Origin: Vulcanimicrobiota bacterium
Lineage (GTDB): Bacteria; Vulcanimicrobiota; Vulcanimicrobiia; Vulcanimicrobiales; Vulcanimicrobiaceae
Direction: 5' to 3'
Assembly: GCA_003140215.1 (NCBI GenBank)
Contig: PLJL01000001.1
Coordinates: 824,390-888,389 of the forward strand
DNA: 64,000 bases
In this document: piece by piece, positions 1-8,114 of the stretch
Layout: the number at the start of each line of letters is the position of its first letter
How positions within the stretch are numbered: position 1 is the stretch's first letter
Translations under genes and position numbers: made by a program
Notes under the pieces: model-generated
What the model was told of the DNA's origin: nothing
Database searches by the model: none
The model's input: the letters and a program-made list of their open reading frames with translations, nothing else

Positions 1-121
1 TCGCCCAGTGGGCCGGGAGCGGCAAGACGCAGGTCACACGGCAAGATCGTGCTTCGTGTGGCCTAGACATCTCCAACGAGTGACCTCGGCGATCAGATCT
101 GGCCTTAGAGCGTTGGTAGAT

Positions 122-361
122 ATGATGACCCTCGCAATGAGTGTGGCCGTGCTGATGAGTGCGCCGGTGCTTGCGTCTCCCGGCTCGCAGTCGCACGCAC
201 GACTCCACTGGAGTGAGCGGACGAAGGTTCTATCACCGGACCGAGCATGGCAACTGGCGGTGTTTCCGGCGCTCCACTCCGAGAACAACGACACACTGAC
301 GCATCGCAAGGGAAAGAAGGCGCGTGCCGAGTTTTTCCGTGACTCGAGATGGCCACGCTTC
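122..361 (+). pseudogene. Possible truncated secreted-protein fragment
   Basis: The plus frame opening at the ATG pair at 122/125 begins with a signal-peptide-like stretch (MTLAMSVAVLMSAPVLA) followed by ordinary-looking sequence (KVLSPDRAWQLAVFP, FPALHSENNDTLT). Past about 360 the frame stays open but turns arginine-rich and runs antisense to the sigma-factor partner, so I read it as shadow there. The result looks like the N-terminal third of a secreted protein that lost its C-terminus. No family is recognised and no ribosome binding site stands out. It could also be chance, because long open frames are common in this DNA. Apart from it I see nothing in the first 361 bases. Confidence 0.25.
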
Positions 362-1150
362 TCATTGCGGGATCACGAAACGCTCCACGCGCTCGACAGG
401 TTTACTCGCGCGGCCGTCATGGCGCGGCAAAGGGATACCGTGCATTGCCGTGCGGATGAGATCGATCTCGCGGGCACTGATCGCCGCCGAGGTCACGACA
501 TGCAGCACTTGGTCGCCATTGCGCCAAACGAAGTTTTCCTTCCGGTTTCTCGGATTCGGCTTACCGTCACGCGGGACATCGTCGGCATCGTAGATGTAGC
601 GCGCCGCCGGCAGGCTCAGGGCCGAATAGCGATCCGCGACAATCTGGAACGTGCGGCCACCTGCACGGACATATGCAAAGGTGACTTGCAGGCCGTCGGT
701 AGTCCATGCGTTTGTTTGTCTCGACCACACGGCGAGCGGAGCAGTAAGAACCTTTCGGCTCACGATATCGGCCGGTAGGCCAATCGGTGCAACAACGGTG
801 AAGTTTGCTCGTTGCTTAGCCTCGGCGAGTGACGCCTGAACCGGATTGACAACGCGCATGGCCTCGGGCAGAGCTTTGGGGATTCTCGGCCCGATTACAG
901 CTGCGTGCAGCGCAGCAACGTACCGTTCTTCGATGCTCTGCATAAGTGCCGGAGAACGCGCCGTTAGGAACAAGCCCGCGACGATCACTGCCGCTGAGGC
1001 TACCGCAATACGAGCGCGAAGAGGGCTCCCGGACGGGTGTTCGCGCCGGGCGTGCATTCGGCGACGAATTGCACTGAGATCGATCGGTGGGATGGCTGCT
1101 TTCATCAGACTGCTCCGTATTTCAGTGCAAGTGCGTGCGTCATCGAACAT
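362..1150 (-). CDS. Membrane-anchored protein paired with ECF sigma factor (possible anti-sigma)
   Basis: The protein is about 262 residues from the ATG at 1150, which overlaps the sigma-factor stop by 11 bases, an arrangement typical of translational coupling. A cytoplasmic basic N-terminal stretch of about 50 residues precedes one hydrophobic segment (AVASAAVIVAGLFLTA), and a C-terminal domain of about 180 residues would lie outside the membrane. Gene order (sigma first, one-span protein second) matches sigma/anti-sigma pairs. I see no zinc-finger HxxxCxxC motif, so the anti-sigma role rests on context only. An internal ATG at 1105 is an alternative start. Confidence 0.7.
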   Translation of the reverse strand: MFDDARTCTEIRSSLMKAAIPPIDLSAIRRRMHARREHPSGSPLRARIAVASAAVIVAGLFLTARSPALMQSIEERYVAALHAAVIGPRIPKALPEAMRVVNPVQASLAEAKQRANFTVVAPIGLPADIVSRKVLTAPLAVWSRQTNAWTTDGLQVTFAYVRAGGRTFQIVADRYSALSLPAARYIYDADDVPRDGKPNPRNRKENFVWRNGDQVLHVVTSAAISAREIDLIRTAMHGIPLPRHDGRASKPVERVERFVIPQ

Positions 1151-1694
1151 TAGGGCAGGCCTCCAGGCCGGGCGAAGTGCTCGAATCGATAACGGCGAGA
1201 GCCCTGCGAAGAGCACGCCGAGCTAGCATCAGGTGGAACCGGATCGTCGCAGCGGGCGCGCCCATAACGGACGCAATCTCGCTGCTGTTGAAGCCGGCGT
1301 AGTAGCGCAGCACCACCGCGGTGCGCTGCGACTTCGGCAGCGTTGCGATGGCAGCGAGGATATCCAAACGTTCGACGTCGCTCGACACCGCGTGCGGCTC
1401 AACCGGTGAGCTGAACTCCGCCATCTTCTTTAGCCGTTTGGCGGACACCATTGCATGGCGGATAATGATCCGATACATCCACTGGTAGAACGCTTCGGTG
1501 GAGCGTAACGCCGGGAGGCCGAGCGCAATGCTGGCGCACGCCTCTTGAGCGGCATCTTCGGCCAATCCCCGATCGTGCAACACACCCAATGCGACGCGAA
1601 ATGCCTCCGGCCAAAGCGCGACGAGGAGCGTCTCCAGAGCGGCACCATCGCGCTGCGCCTCACGTACGAGACCGGGATCGACCGTGAACCCCAT
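1140..1694 (-). CDS. RNA polymerase ECF-type sigma factor
   Basis: 184 residues, the usual size for extracytoplasmic-function sigma factors. Region 2 is at about 25-95, with an acidic AEDAAQEACASI stretch and a YQWMYRIIIRHAM helix in the core-binding and -10 recognition area. Region 4 is at about 110-170 (LPKSQRTAVVLRYYAGFNSSEIA), the helix-turn-helix that reads the -35 element. The gene is transcribed with the membrane protein immediately downstream and divergently from a secreted serine hydrolase, which might be a regulon member. The regulatory signal is unknown. Confidence 0.88.
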   Translation of the reverse strand: MGFTVDPGLVREAQRDGAALETLLVALWPEAFRVALGVLHDRGLAEDAAQEACASIALGLPALRSTEAFYQWMYRIIIRHAMVSAKRLKKMAEFSSPVEPHAVSSDVERLDILAAIATLPKSQRTAVVLRYYAGFNSSEIASVMGAPAATIRFHLMLARRALRRALAVIDSSTSPGLEACPNVR

Positions 1695-1813
1695 TCGGGC
1701 TTCTCCGTTTCGAGGGCTGGTTATCCCTTACAGAGTGGCCGCCGCGCCAGGGTGTTGGCAGGGCAGCGGTGTTCGAGGGGTCGCAATTCGCGCGGAGCAG
1801 AAAGTCGACCGCG

Positions 1814-3742
1814 ATGCGTCTTCAGGCCAGCCTCGTCGCTATCGTACTGTGGTTTGCTGCGGCGCCGTCGGTGCAGCCCGTCTCGGCTGCTCCTTCGCAG
1901 CAGGCGCCGCTCCTCAAGGCAGCCATACAGTCGAAGATCGATACCGACGTCCGGGCGCTCTTGAGCGCGGCGCACGCCCAGGGGGCGACGATCGCGATCG
2001 TTCAAGGCGGAGCGATCGTCTACACGCGCGGTTATGGACTGCGCGACGTTGCAAACTCATTGCCGTCCGACGCCCATACGCGCTACGAGATCGGGTCGAT
2101 CACGAAGCAGTTCACCGCGGCCGCGATTCTGCAACTGAAGGAAGCCGGCAAGATCGATCTCGACGCGACGGTCGCCACGCATCTTCCGTCGATCTCGCAC
2201 GCCAGGGAGATCACGGTCCGGCAGCTTCTGACGCATACGAGTGGGCTACAGGATTACGTCAACATCCCGAACTTCGAGACGCTTGCCGGAACGCCGGCGA
2301 CGTTCGATCAGTTGATGTCGCGAATTTCCAAAGAGCCGCTCGCCTTCACGCCTGGTGCACAGTTTGCGTACTCGAGCACGAACTACTTGATGCTCGGCCG
2401 GATCATCGAGCTCGTTTCAGGTCAAAGCTGGGAAGCGTACGTACAGCAGCACCTCTTCGCCCCTGCCGGCATGATGGATTCGGCGACGATGGCACAAGAA
2501 GGCCAGCTTGCGGACATGGCGCGTGGTTACGTGTATGCGCAGGGCCACACCGCCGAGTCCAAGCCAATCGCCGAATCCTGGGCGTCCTCCGCCGGAGGCA
2601 TCGTGTCCACGGCCGGCGACCTGCAGAAATGGGCCGAGGCGTTGTCTTCGGGCCGCATCATCTCGACATCCGACTACCAGCTCCTCACCAGCCCTGCGCG
2701 GCTGACGGACGGTTCTGCCGGCGAATACGGATTCGGAATGAAAATCGATCGCTTTGAGGGTCAGCCGCGAGTCTGGCACGACGGCAACACCAATGGCTTC
2801 GATGGAAGTGACCAGTTTTTTCCGAGCCAAGACGTGCGCATCATCGTCTTGACAAACAGCCTAGACGGCGGCAGCAGCCAAATCGCCCAACACATTTACA
2901 ACGACCTCTTTCCCGCCATTGCGGCCGCCGCTCTGCGGGCGGAAGAGGCCGCGCAGCATTCCGCATCGGCGTTACTCTATGCTCGCTCACTTCGGGTGAT
3001 GAACGGCCTTCGGCAGCCGAAGTATCTCGCATACCGCCTGGAAAGCTCGAGCGACGGTCTGGAGTTTTATCTTTGGGCCGACGCTCGCGGTCAGGTTTGG
3101 CTGCGTGGCCACGACGGTTCGACCACCGATGCCTGGACGTTTCGTCACCGCACATTCGACTACATGAGTGAAATCGTTCACGTCTCGGACGGTCGTCGTT
3201 TCGTTTCAGCACGTTCGGTTTTCGATCCGACGTGGTACGGCGCGGTTCGTGCGATGCGTCTTGGGATGTTCCTCAACCAACAAGTCCCGGTGGCACCTCG
3301 CGATAGTACCGAGGCAAGTGACGCCGGTGAGCCGCTCAAGGCGATCGGGGCGGTCTCCGTGACGGGCCCCGCCGTGTACGACATCGAGGATCGTGGTGCC
3401 GCATCGTGCCCGAACGGGCAGCCAGGCCACGCCTTGCACTTCACCTCGCGCAGTAGCGTCTACGAGCATCAGTTGAGCGACGTCGTCATCGAGACCAGCT
3501 CGGCACGCCTTTGTGTCATCAGATTCCTGGCTCGCGGCGCGGGAACTGTCGTAACCTCCGGTTCGTTCGAGCAACACTACGCCGACGTCAACGGCTACTG
3601 GGTGCAGACGGACGGCGTGCTCGATGGGATGTGGCAGGCTTCGAGGCTTTCACGGAAGCGTCACGGCGTTTGGCGCTATCGCTTGGTCGACATGAGCTTC
3701 CCTGCTACGCTATCAAACGAGATTTTCGCGGCGCACTTGTAA
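1814..3742 (+). CDS. Secreted serine hydrolase, beta-lactamase/PBP4* (class C) family
   Basis: About 642 residues from the ATG at 1814, chosen because it starts a clean signal peptide (MRLQASLVAIVLWFAAAPS); an in-frame start at 1769 adds 15 residues. The N-terminal 370 residues carry the class C beta-lactamase fold: the nucleophile motif SITK (S95, K98), the tyrosine motif in FAYSSTNY (Y186; the usual third-position Asn is Ser), and HDG (in VWHDGNTNGF) in place of KTG. Such proteins are usually D,D-peptidases, esterases or amidases acting in the periplasm rather than true lactamases. A C-terminal region of about 250 residues has no recognised domain. Substrate is unknown. Confidence 0.85.
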   Translation: MRLQASLVAIVLWFAAAPSVQPVSAAPSQQAPLLKAAIQSKIDTDVRALLSAAHAQGATIAIVQGGAIVYTRGYGLRDVANSLPSDAHTRYEIGSITKQFTAAAILQLKEAGKIDLDATVATHLPSISHAREITVRQLLTHTSGLQDYVNIPNFETLAGTPATFDQLMSRISKEPLAFTPGAQFAYSSTNYLMLGRIIELVSGQSWEAYVQQHLFAPAGMMDSATMAQEGQLADMARGYVYAQGHTAESKPIAESWASSAGGIVSTAGDLQKWAEALSSGRIISTSDYQLLTSPARLTDGSAGEYGFGMKIDRFEGQPRVWHDGNTNGFDGSDQFFPSQDVRIIVLTNSLDGGSSQIAQHIYNDLFPAIAAAALRAEEAAQHSASALLYARSLRVMNGLRQPKYLAYRLESSSDGLEFYLWADARGQVWLRGHDGSTTDAWTFRHRTFDYMSEIVHVSDGRRFVSARSVFDPTWYGAVRAMRLGMFLNQQVPVAPRDSTEASDAGEPLKAIGAVSVTGPAVYDIEDRGAASCPNGQPGHALHFTSRSSVYEHQLSDVVIETSSARLCVIRFLARGAGTVVTSGSFEQHYADVNGYWVQTDGVLDGMWQASRLSRKRHGVWRYRLVDMSFPATLSNEIFAAHL

Positions 3743-3820
3743 TCTCAGAGATCCTCGTAGCGTTCTCATTGCACTTGCAATGCGTCGCTGCCTATCGGTG
3801 GCACGGCGCAGTCCCGCGCT

Positions 3821-4835
3821 TCAGTGGGGGCGTGCCACGGCGATCCCGTCGGGAGTGAGGCCCGCCACAAAGGGCGACCCGGCTACCGGCGTCAGCGCGC
3901 CGCTTGTCGCGTCGATGGTATACGCGGAAACACCGCTGAGGCCGGCTGCATAGGCGAACTTGCCCGCAGGGTCGGCGGCCACGGCAACGGGCGCAGCGCC
4001 CGACCCGAACGGCGATCCCGCCACCGGCGTCAGCGCACCACTGGTCGCGCTAATGGTGTAGGCGGAAACAGCGTTGGAGCCGAGATCGGCGACAAACGCG
4101 AACCTACCGGTCGGATCGACGGCGATGCCGGCAGGAGCGTTTCCCGTACCGAACGGCGACCCGGGTACCGGCGTCAACGCGCCGCTCGTCGCGTTGATTG
4201 CCGATCCCGAAACGGTGGAGTCGCTGACGTTGGTCGCATACGCGAACTTGCCCGCCGGATCAACTGCGACGCCGGGACCCTGGCCCGCCGCAAACGGCGA
4301 CCCGGGCACAGGCGTCAACGCGCCGCTCGTCCCGTCGATCGCAAAGGCGGAAACAGTGCCGTCGGCGATGTTCGTCACGTACGCGAACTTGCTCGTCGCC
4401 GCCACGCCCTGGGGGCTGGTGCCCACCGCATAGGGCGAGCCCACGACCGGCGCCAACGCACCGCTCGCCGCATTGATCCGAAAAGCGGAGATGGTGTTGT
4501 TACCCTGGTTGGTCACGAAGGCGAACGTGCCCGTCGGATCAACGGTTACGGCTGTCGGGTTGGGACCGCCGGAGAACGGCGACCCCGCTACCGGCGTCAG
4601 CGCACCGCTGCTCGCGTTGATCGTGTAGGCGTAGATGAATACGCTTGGGGAACTGGGCTCCCCGATCGTCGTCACATAGGCGAACTTGCCCGAGGGATCG
4701 ACAGCGATGCTGTCAGGGTTCGTGCCGGTCGCAAACGGCGAACCCGGCACCGGGGTCAGCGCGCCGCTGGTCGCGTTGACGGCGTAGGCCGAAATCGTGT
4801 TGGAACTGAGGTTCACCGCATAGGCGAACTCAACG
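3821..4835 (-). repeat. In-gene tandem repeat, seven propeller units
   Basis: The coding DNA repeats with a period of about 135-155 bases, seven times, each unit containing a recognisable ggcgayCCgggyACcGGCGTCAacGC-like core. The copies are diverged at synonymous and some coding positions, so this is an old protein repeat rather than a recent DNA duplication. Confidence 0.8.
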
Positions 4836-5296
4836 AGGGAGCCGACGACGTTCACCGCGACCGTTGCATTGTCGTCTTTGCCCTGCTTGCCGGTCACCGT
4901 AATCGTACAGGTTCCCGGACCGACGGGTGTCACCGTAAACGTAGCGCCCGACCCGCCGTCATCGCCTTCATGATGCCTGGTGTCCCGCTCCTCATCATCT
5001 CTTTTTGGCGGCTTGGTGGTTGCGGCCGACACGGTGGCGCAGCTCGTATTGGACGAACGCGCGGTGATGTCGCGAGAATCTTCGCCCGTTACCGTGAACG
5101 TTTGCGGCGCACCGCCCACCGAAAACGTGAGAGAATTTGGCGCGACCGCGATCTGCGAAGCGTCGCCTTGCCGACTCTCGCCGCGGGGAACCGATTTGCT
5201 TTGCGCTGCGGGAACGAGCCCGGCGGACGGCGTGCCGGTCCCCGACGAACCTGCGCATGACGCTAAGAACCCGGTCACAGCCAGAAGCGCGAGCAT
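3821..5296 (-). CDS. Seven-bladed beta-propeller lipoprotein (YVTN/lactonase-like)
   Basis: About 491 residues. The start at 5296 opens a lipoprotein signal with lipobox LASC (MLALLAVTGFLASC); an in-frame TTG at 5323 would add nine residues and a basic n-region. Residues about 45-150 look like an Ig-like (Big-type) domain interrupted by a charged insert rich in K, R, D, E and H. The rest is seven copies of a unit of about 45 residues starting SGALTPVxGSPF and holding VDPxGKFAYV. The last unit is cut short after two strands, and the missing strands are supplied by the segment before the first unit (FAYAVNLSSNTISAYAVNA), the usual circular closure of a propeller. Probably surface- or periplasm-bound. 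Enzymatic activity is not evident. Confidence 0.85.
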   Translation of the reverse strand: MLALLAVTGFLASCAGSSGTGTPSAGLVPAAQSKSVPRGESRQGDASQIAVAPNSLTFSVGGAPQTFTVTGEDSRDITARSSNTSCATVSAATTKPPKRDDEERDTRHHEGDDGGSGATFTVTPVGPGTCTITVTGKQGKDDNATVAVNVVGSLVEFAYAVNLSSNTISAYAVNATSGALTPVPGSPFATGTNPDSIAVDPSGKFAYVTTIGEPSSPSVFIYAYTINASSGALTPVAGSPFSGGPNPTAVTVDPTGTFAFVTNQGNNTISAFRINAASGALAPVVGSPYAVGTSPQGVAATSKFAYVTNIADGTVSAFAIDGTSGALTPVPGSPFAAGQGPGVAVDPAGKFAYATNVSDSTVSGSAINATSGALTPVPGSPFGTGNAPAGIAVDPTGRFAFVADLGSNAVSAYTISATSGALTPVAGSPFGSGAAPVAVAADPAGKFAYAAGLSGVSAYTIDATSGALTPVAGSPFVAGLTPDGIAVARPH

Positions 5297-5542
5297 CCGG
5301 GATGCGAGGCTGAATTGAATCAAGGGAGTCGCCTTCGGGGCCCTGCAAAAGCGAGGCCAAGTGCGCGCGCCAACGCTGCTGGACCCGACCCGGCGGGCGA
5401 GGTGTAGAGCCCAAAGCCTGCCACACCGAGGACCTGTCAGCTTGCACGAGCACACAAACACTCCTCTGCTGTCGCTACTGTCGCGCCACACGGTCAATAT
5501 TGAACAGGGCGTTGATCCGGCGCTTCGAACCCGGAACATATC

Positions 5543-6499
5543 GTGAGCAAGCAGCGGCCGCCGGGTTCGAATTGGGGCGACTACGGAGTCGACGACCGCG
5601 TCGGGCGGCTCAACGAGCTCACGCCCGACCGCGTCGTGCAGGCGGCGGCGGAGATTCGGACGGGGCAGCGGTTTTGCCTCAGCCTTCCGCTCGACTATCC
5701 GGGCGGAAACGTCGTCTTTCCGTTCCGCCTTCCACCGCAGCGCAAGGTCGTCGACCGGATGGGGTTCGTGGCGCACGACTTCCCGTTCTCGCGCCAGCGC
5801 GAAGGCGCGACCGGCGTCGTCAACGACGATATCGTGACGCTGTGGACGCAGTACTCGACGCAATGGGACGCGTTCGGGCACGTCGGTTCGCACTTCGACG
5901 CGAACGGCGACGGCGAGGCCGAGGTCGTCTACTACAACGGCCACTATCCGGGCCCCGACGTCGACGGGATGGCGACGATCGGGCTGCAAGGCCGCGGCGT
6001 CATGGTCGACCTCCATCGCAAGTACGGACACGCGAAGATCGCCGTCGACCACGCCATGTTCGAGGAGATCTTGCGCGAGCAGGGCGTGGTCGTCGAGCCG
6101 GGCGACATCCTCGCGCTGCGCACGGGCTGGGCGCAGCTCTTGGTCGACATGAAGGGCTCGCCGGACAAAGAGGTCGTGCACAACTCCGGCGCCGGGCTCG
6201 ACTCGCGCGACCCGAAGATGCTCGAGTGGATCGCTCGGAGCGGCGTCGCGGCGATCGTCGCCGATAACCTCGCCGTCGAAGCCTACCCGCCCAAACCGGG
6301 CGAGGCCGGCACGCCCTACTTGCCGCTGCACGAGCTCTGCCTTTTCAAGCTCGGCATCAACTTGGGCGAGATGTGGTATCTCACCGAGCTGGCCGACTGG
6401 CTTCAACACAACGAGCGCACGCGCTTCTTCTTGACCGCGCCACCGCTGCGCTTGCGCGGCCACGTCGGTTCGCCCGTCACCCCGATCGCAACGGTCTGA
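5543..6499 (+). CDS. Cyclase family protein (kynurenine formamidase-like fold)
   Basis: 318 residues with a GTG start at 5543. The protein resembles the cyclase family (PF04199), metal-dependent hydrolases that include bacterial kynurenine formamidase. The family metal site is normally HxGTHxDxP; here the equivalent is GHVGSHFDANGDG, so the first His, second His and Asp are kept. The C-terminus holds PYLPLHELCLFKLGINLGE, a stretch typical of larger family members. Many proteins of this length are annotated only as cyclases acting on small cyclic amides or esters. Substrate cannot be told from sequence and neighbours are unrelated. Confidence 0.82.
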   Translation: MSKQRPPGSNWGDYGVDDRVGRLNELTPDRVVQAAAEIRTGQRFCLSLPLDYPGGNVVFPFRLPPQRKVVDRMGFVAHDFPFSRQREGATGVVNDDIVTLWTQYSTQWDAFGHVGSHFDANGDGEAEVVYYNGHYPGPDVDGMATIGLQGRGVMVDLHRKYGHAKIAVDHAMFEEILREQGVVVEPGDILALRTGWAQLLVDMKGSPDKEVVHNSGAGLDSRDPKMLEWIARSGVAAIVADNLAVEAYPPKPGEAGTPYLPLHELCLFKLGINLGEMWYLTELADWLQHNERTRFFLTAPPLRLRGHVGSPVTPIATV

Positions 6500-6510
6500 G
6501 GAGATTGACT

Positions 6511-6561
6511 ATGGACCTGGATCCGGACGGCAACCCGATTCTAGTGGATCAACACCTCTAG
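6511..6561 (+). CDS. Possible 16-residue peptide ORF
   Basis: An ATG at 6511 follows a GAGGAG sequence with six bases between and opens a 16-residue acidic reading frame (MDLDPDGNPILVDQHL) ending in TAG. It lies 11 bases after the cyclase stop and would be co-transcribed with it. The peptide has no signal or motif. It could be a real micropeptide, or simply a chance start next to a purine-rich stretch. Its stop region overlaps the convergent exonuclease stop. Confidence 0.2.
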   Translation: MDLDPDGNPILVDQHL

Positions 6562-7412
6562 GTACGATTGGCAGGTTGATCGCGCGAGGCGTTCGGCGGG
6601 AAATCCGGCAGCGATTGGATTTGGCCGTTCCAGCGAAGTGCTTCTACGTCGTCGAACAACGCGATGTCGGTGCGGAGCGTCGCGAGCGTCCGAAAGAGCA
6701 GCACCAGGTCGCGGTCGCGCGCGAGAATCTGCGCCAGCTTGGCGGGACTCGCAACGCTGACGTTCCAGTCGCGCGGGTCAGCCGGGATCGCTTCGAGGTG
6801 CCCGTACTTGGCAAGGACGGCCGCGGCTGATTTCGCGCCCCACCCGGCTAACCCCGGGAAGCCGTCCGCCGCGTCACCGACCAGCGCCAAATAGTCCGGA
6901 ATGCTCTCCGGCCGAACGCCGAACTTGGCGACGACCCCAGCTTCGTCGAAAAATGTCCGGGTACGGCGATTGAGCTGCACGACGCGGGTGCCGCGCACGC
7001 ACTGCGCGAGGTCTTTGTCCGGCGTGCAGATGATCACGCGCTCGACGCGCGGATCGCCGGCTGCGGCGGCGGCCGCCGCCGCCAAAGCGTCATCGGCTTC
7101 GAATTCGACCATCGGCCACACGACGATCCCGGCTTCGACGAGCGCCTCTTCGAGCAGCGGGAACTGCGCGAAGAGTTCGGGGTCGATCCCCTCACCCGTC
7201 TTATATCCTGGCCACAGGCCATTGCGGAACGATTCGATCACGTGGTCGGTGGCGACGCCGAGATGGGTCGCACCCTCGCGCAGCAGGCCGCGGATCGACG
7301 CGAGCACGCCGCGGACCGCCGCAATCTCCCGGCCCTGGGCGTCACGTGCCGACGGCAGCGCGTAGTAGTGGCGAAACAGCTCGTAGGTGCCGTCGATGAC
7401 GTGGACTAGCAC
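6558..7412 (-). CDS. Stand-alone 5'-3' exonuclease (PolA N-terminal-like, FEN superfamily)
   Basis: 284 residues, GTG start at 7412. It matches the 5' nuclease domain of DNA polymerase I without a polymerase. Visible features are the N-terminal Asp (VIDGTYELFRHY), the acidic pair EADDALAA, TPDKDLAQ, and the helix-three-turn-helix stretch LVGDAADGFPGLAGWGAKSA that binds DNA and metal. Such proteins remove RNA primers or flap structures, and solo copies are known alongside a full-length PolA. The C-terminal 20 residues are polar and probably disordered. It stands alone between convergent and divergent neighbours. Confidence 0.9.
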   Translation of the reverse strand: MLVHVIDGTYELFRHYYALPSARDAQGREIAAVRGVLASIRGLLREGATHLGVATDHVIESFRNGLWPGYKTGEGIDPELFAQFPLLEEALVEAGIVVWPMVEFEADDALAAAAAAAAGDPRVERVIICTPDKDLAQCVRGTRVVQLNRRTRTFFDEAGVVAKFGVRPESIPDYLALVGDAADGFPGLAGWGAKSAAAVLAKYGHLEAIPADPRDWNVSVASPAKLAQILARDRDLVLLFRTLATLRTDIALFDDVEALRWNGQIQSLPDFPPNASRDQPANRT

Positions 7413-7496
7413 GAAGGCAGTGTTGCTGAGGACCGGCGCATATCCCGCTCACGCCCCCGGAAGGCCCGGCGTGCGCTGGTGGTGGAATTGGGCTTC

Positions 7497-8048
7497 ATGT
7501 ATCACTTTTTGCTTCAACGGTTATTTCGGCGCTCCGTAGCGGCGACCATTGCCGCGGTCGTGGCCGCGCTTCCGGTCGTGGCCGCTGCCGCCGGGTTTAC
7601 GCTGGCCGCCCCGACACCGGCGACGGTGACCGTCGGAACGAAAGGCATGGTGATCATCCACATGAAGATGACGCCGCCGAATGCCGGTACGAACCCGCCC
7701 ACCGGTTTCATGACCGTGATCCGGCAAGGCGACACCGACCCGATCTGGTGTTTCCCCAACGCGGGCACCCTGTGCTACACCGGCTCGATCGTGAACGGAA
7801 CGGTCGACGTCCACGTCTACATGACGAAGCTCGCCGCTACGACGGGGATACTGCTGTTCCAACTTCGCGACCCGAAATCGAGCGCGCTCTATTCGAACGC
7901 GCTCCCTGTCCCGGTCCGAGTAAACCCTTTCACGAGCGGCGGCGCAGTGCTAAACACCGGAAAAGGCAAAACGCTCGACAAGACGTCGGTCCCGCTGAAC
8001 AAGACCGCGCCGGTCACCCCGGTGCCAGTGGCGTCACCCAAACCCTAA
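7497..8048 (+). CDS. Secreted protein of unknown function
   Basis: About 183 residues from the ATG at 7497; an in-frame GTG at 7479 is possible. A basic N-terminus (LLQRLFRRS) and a long alanine/valine-rich hydrophobic stretch ending AAAAG form a Sec signal peptide. The mature part is beta-rich and has two cysteines in ten residues (CFPNAGTLCYTG) that could form a disulfide, and the tail is Pro/Val/Thr-rich. No family recognised. The context (exonuclease, amine oxidase) gives no hint. Confidence 0.65.
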   Translation: MYHFLLQRLFRRSVAATIAAVVAALPVVAAAAGFTLAAPTPATVTVGTKGMVIIHMKMTPPNAGTNPPTGFMTVIRQGDTDPIWCFPNAGTLCYTGSIVNGTVDVHVYMTKLAATTGILLFQLRDPKSSALYSNALPVPVRVNPFTSGGAVLNTGKGKTLDKTSVPLNKTAPVTPVPVASPKP

Positions 8049-8114
8049 CGTAGCGGCGTGGTCGTGTCCGTCGCGCAGACGATGTCGCGCACCCGCGCCG
8101 GATGAAGGCTCGGT

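Noticed and set aside
1684-2757. 357-codon plus-strand frame overlapping the serine hydrolase
   Set aside because: Arg-rich shadow of the hydrolase, which has a signal peptide and catalytic motifs in its own frame.
3767-3782. CATTGCA-CT-TGCAATG inverted repeat between convergent genes
   Set aside because: Two-base centre cannot form a good hairpin, no T-run follows, and it is short enough to be chance.
5494-5503. TCAATATTGA palindrome upstream of the cyclase
   Set aside because: Ten bases only, no promoter elements at fitting distance, no second copy.
5297-6463. N-terminal extension of the propeller lipoprotein frame (open to 6463)
   Set aside because: It is antisense to the cyclase gene, arginine-rich, and lies before a clear lipoprotein signal at 5296.
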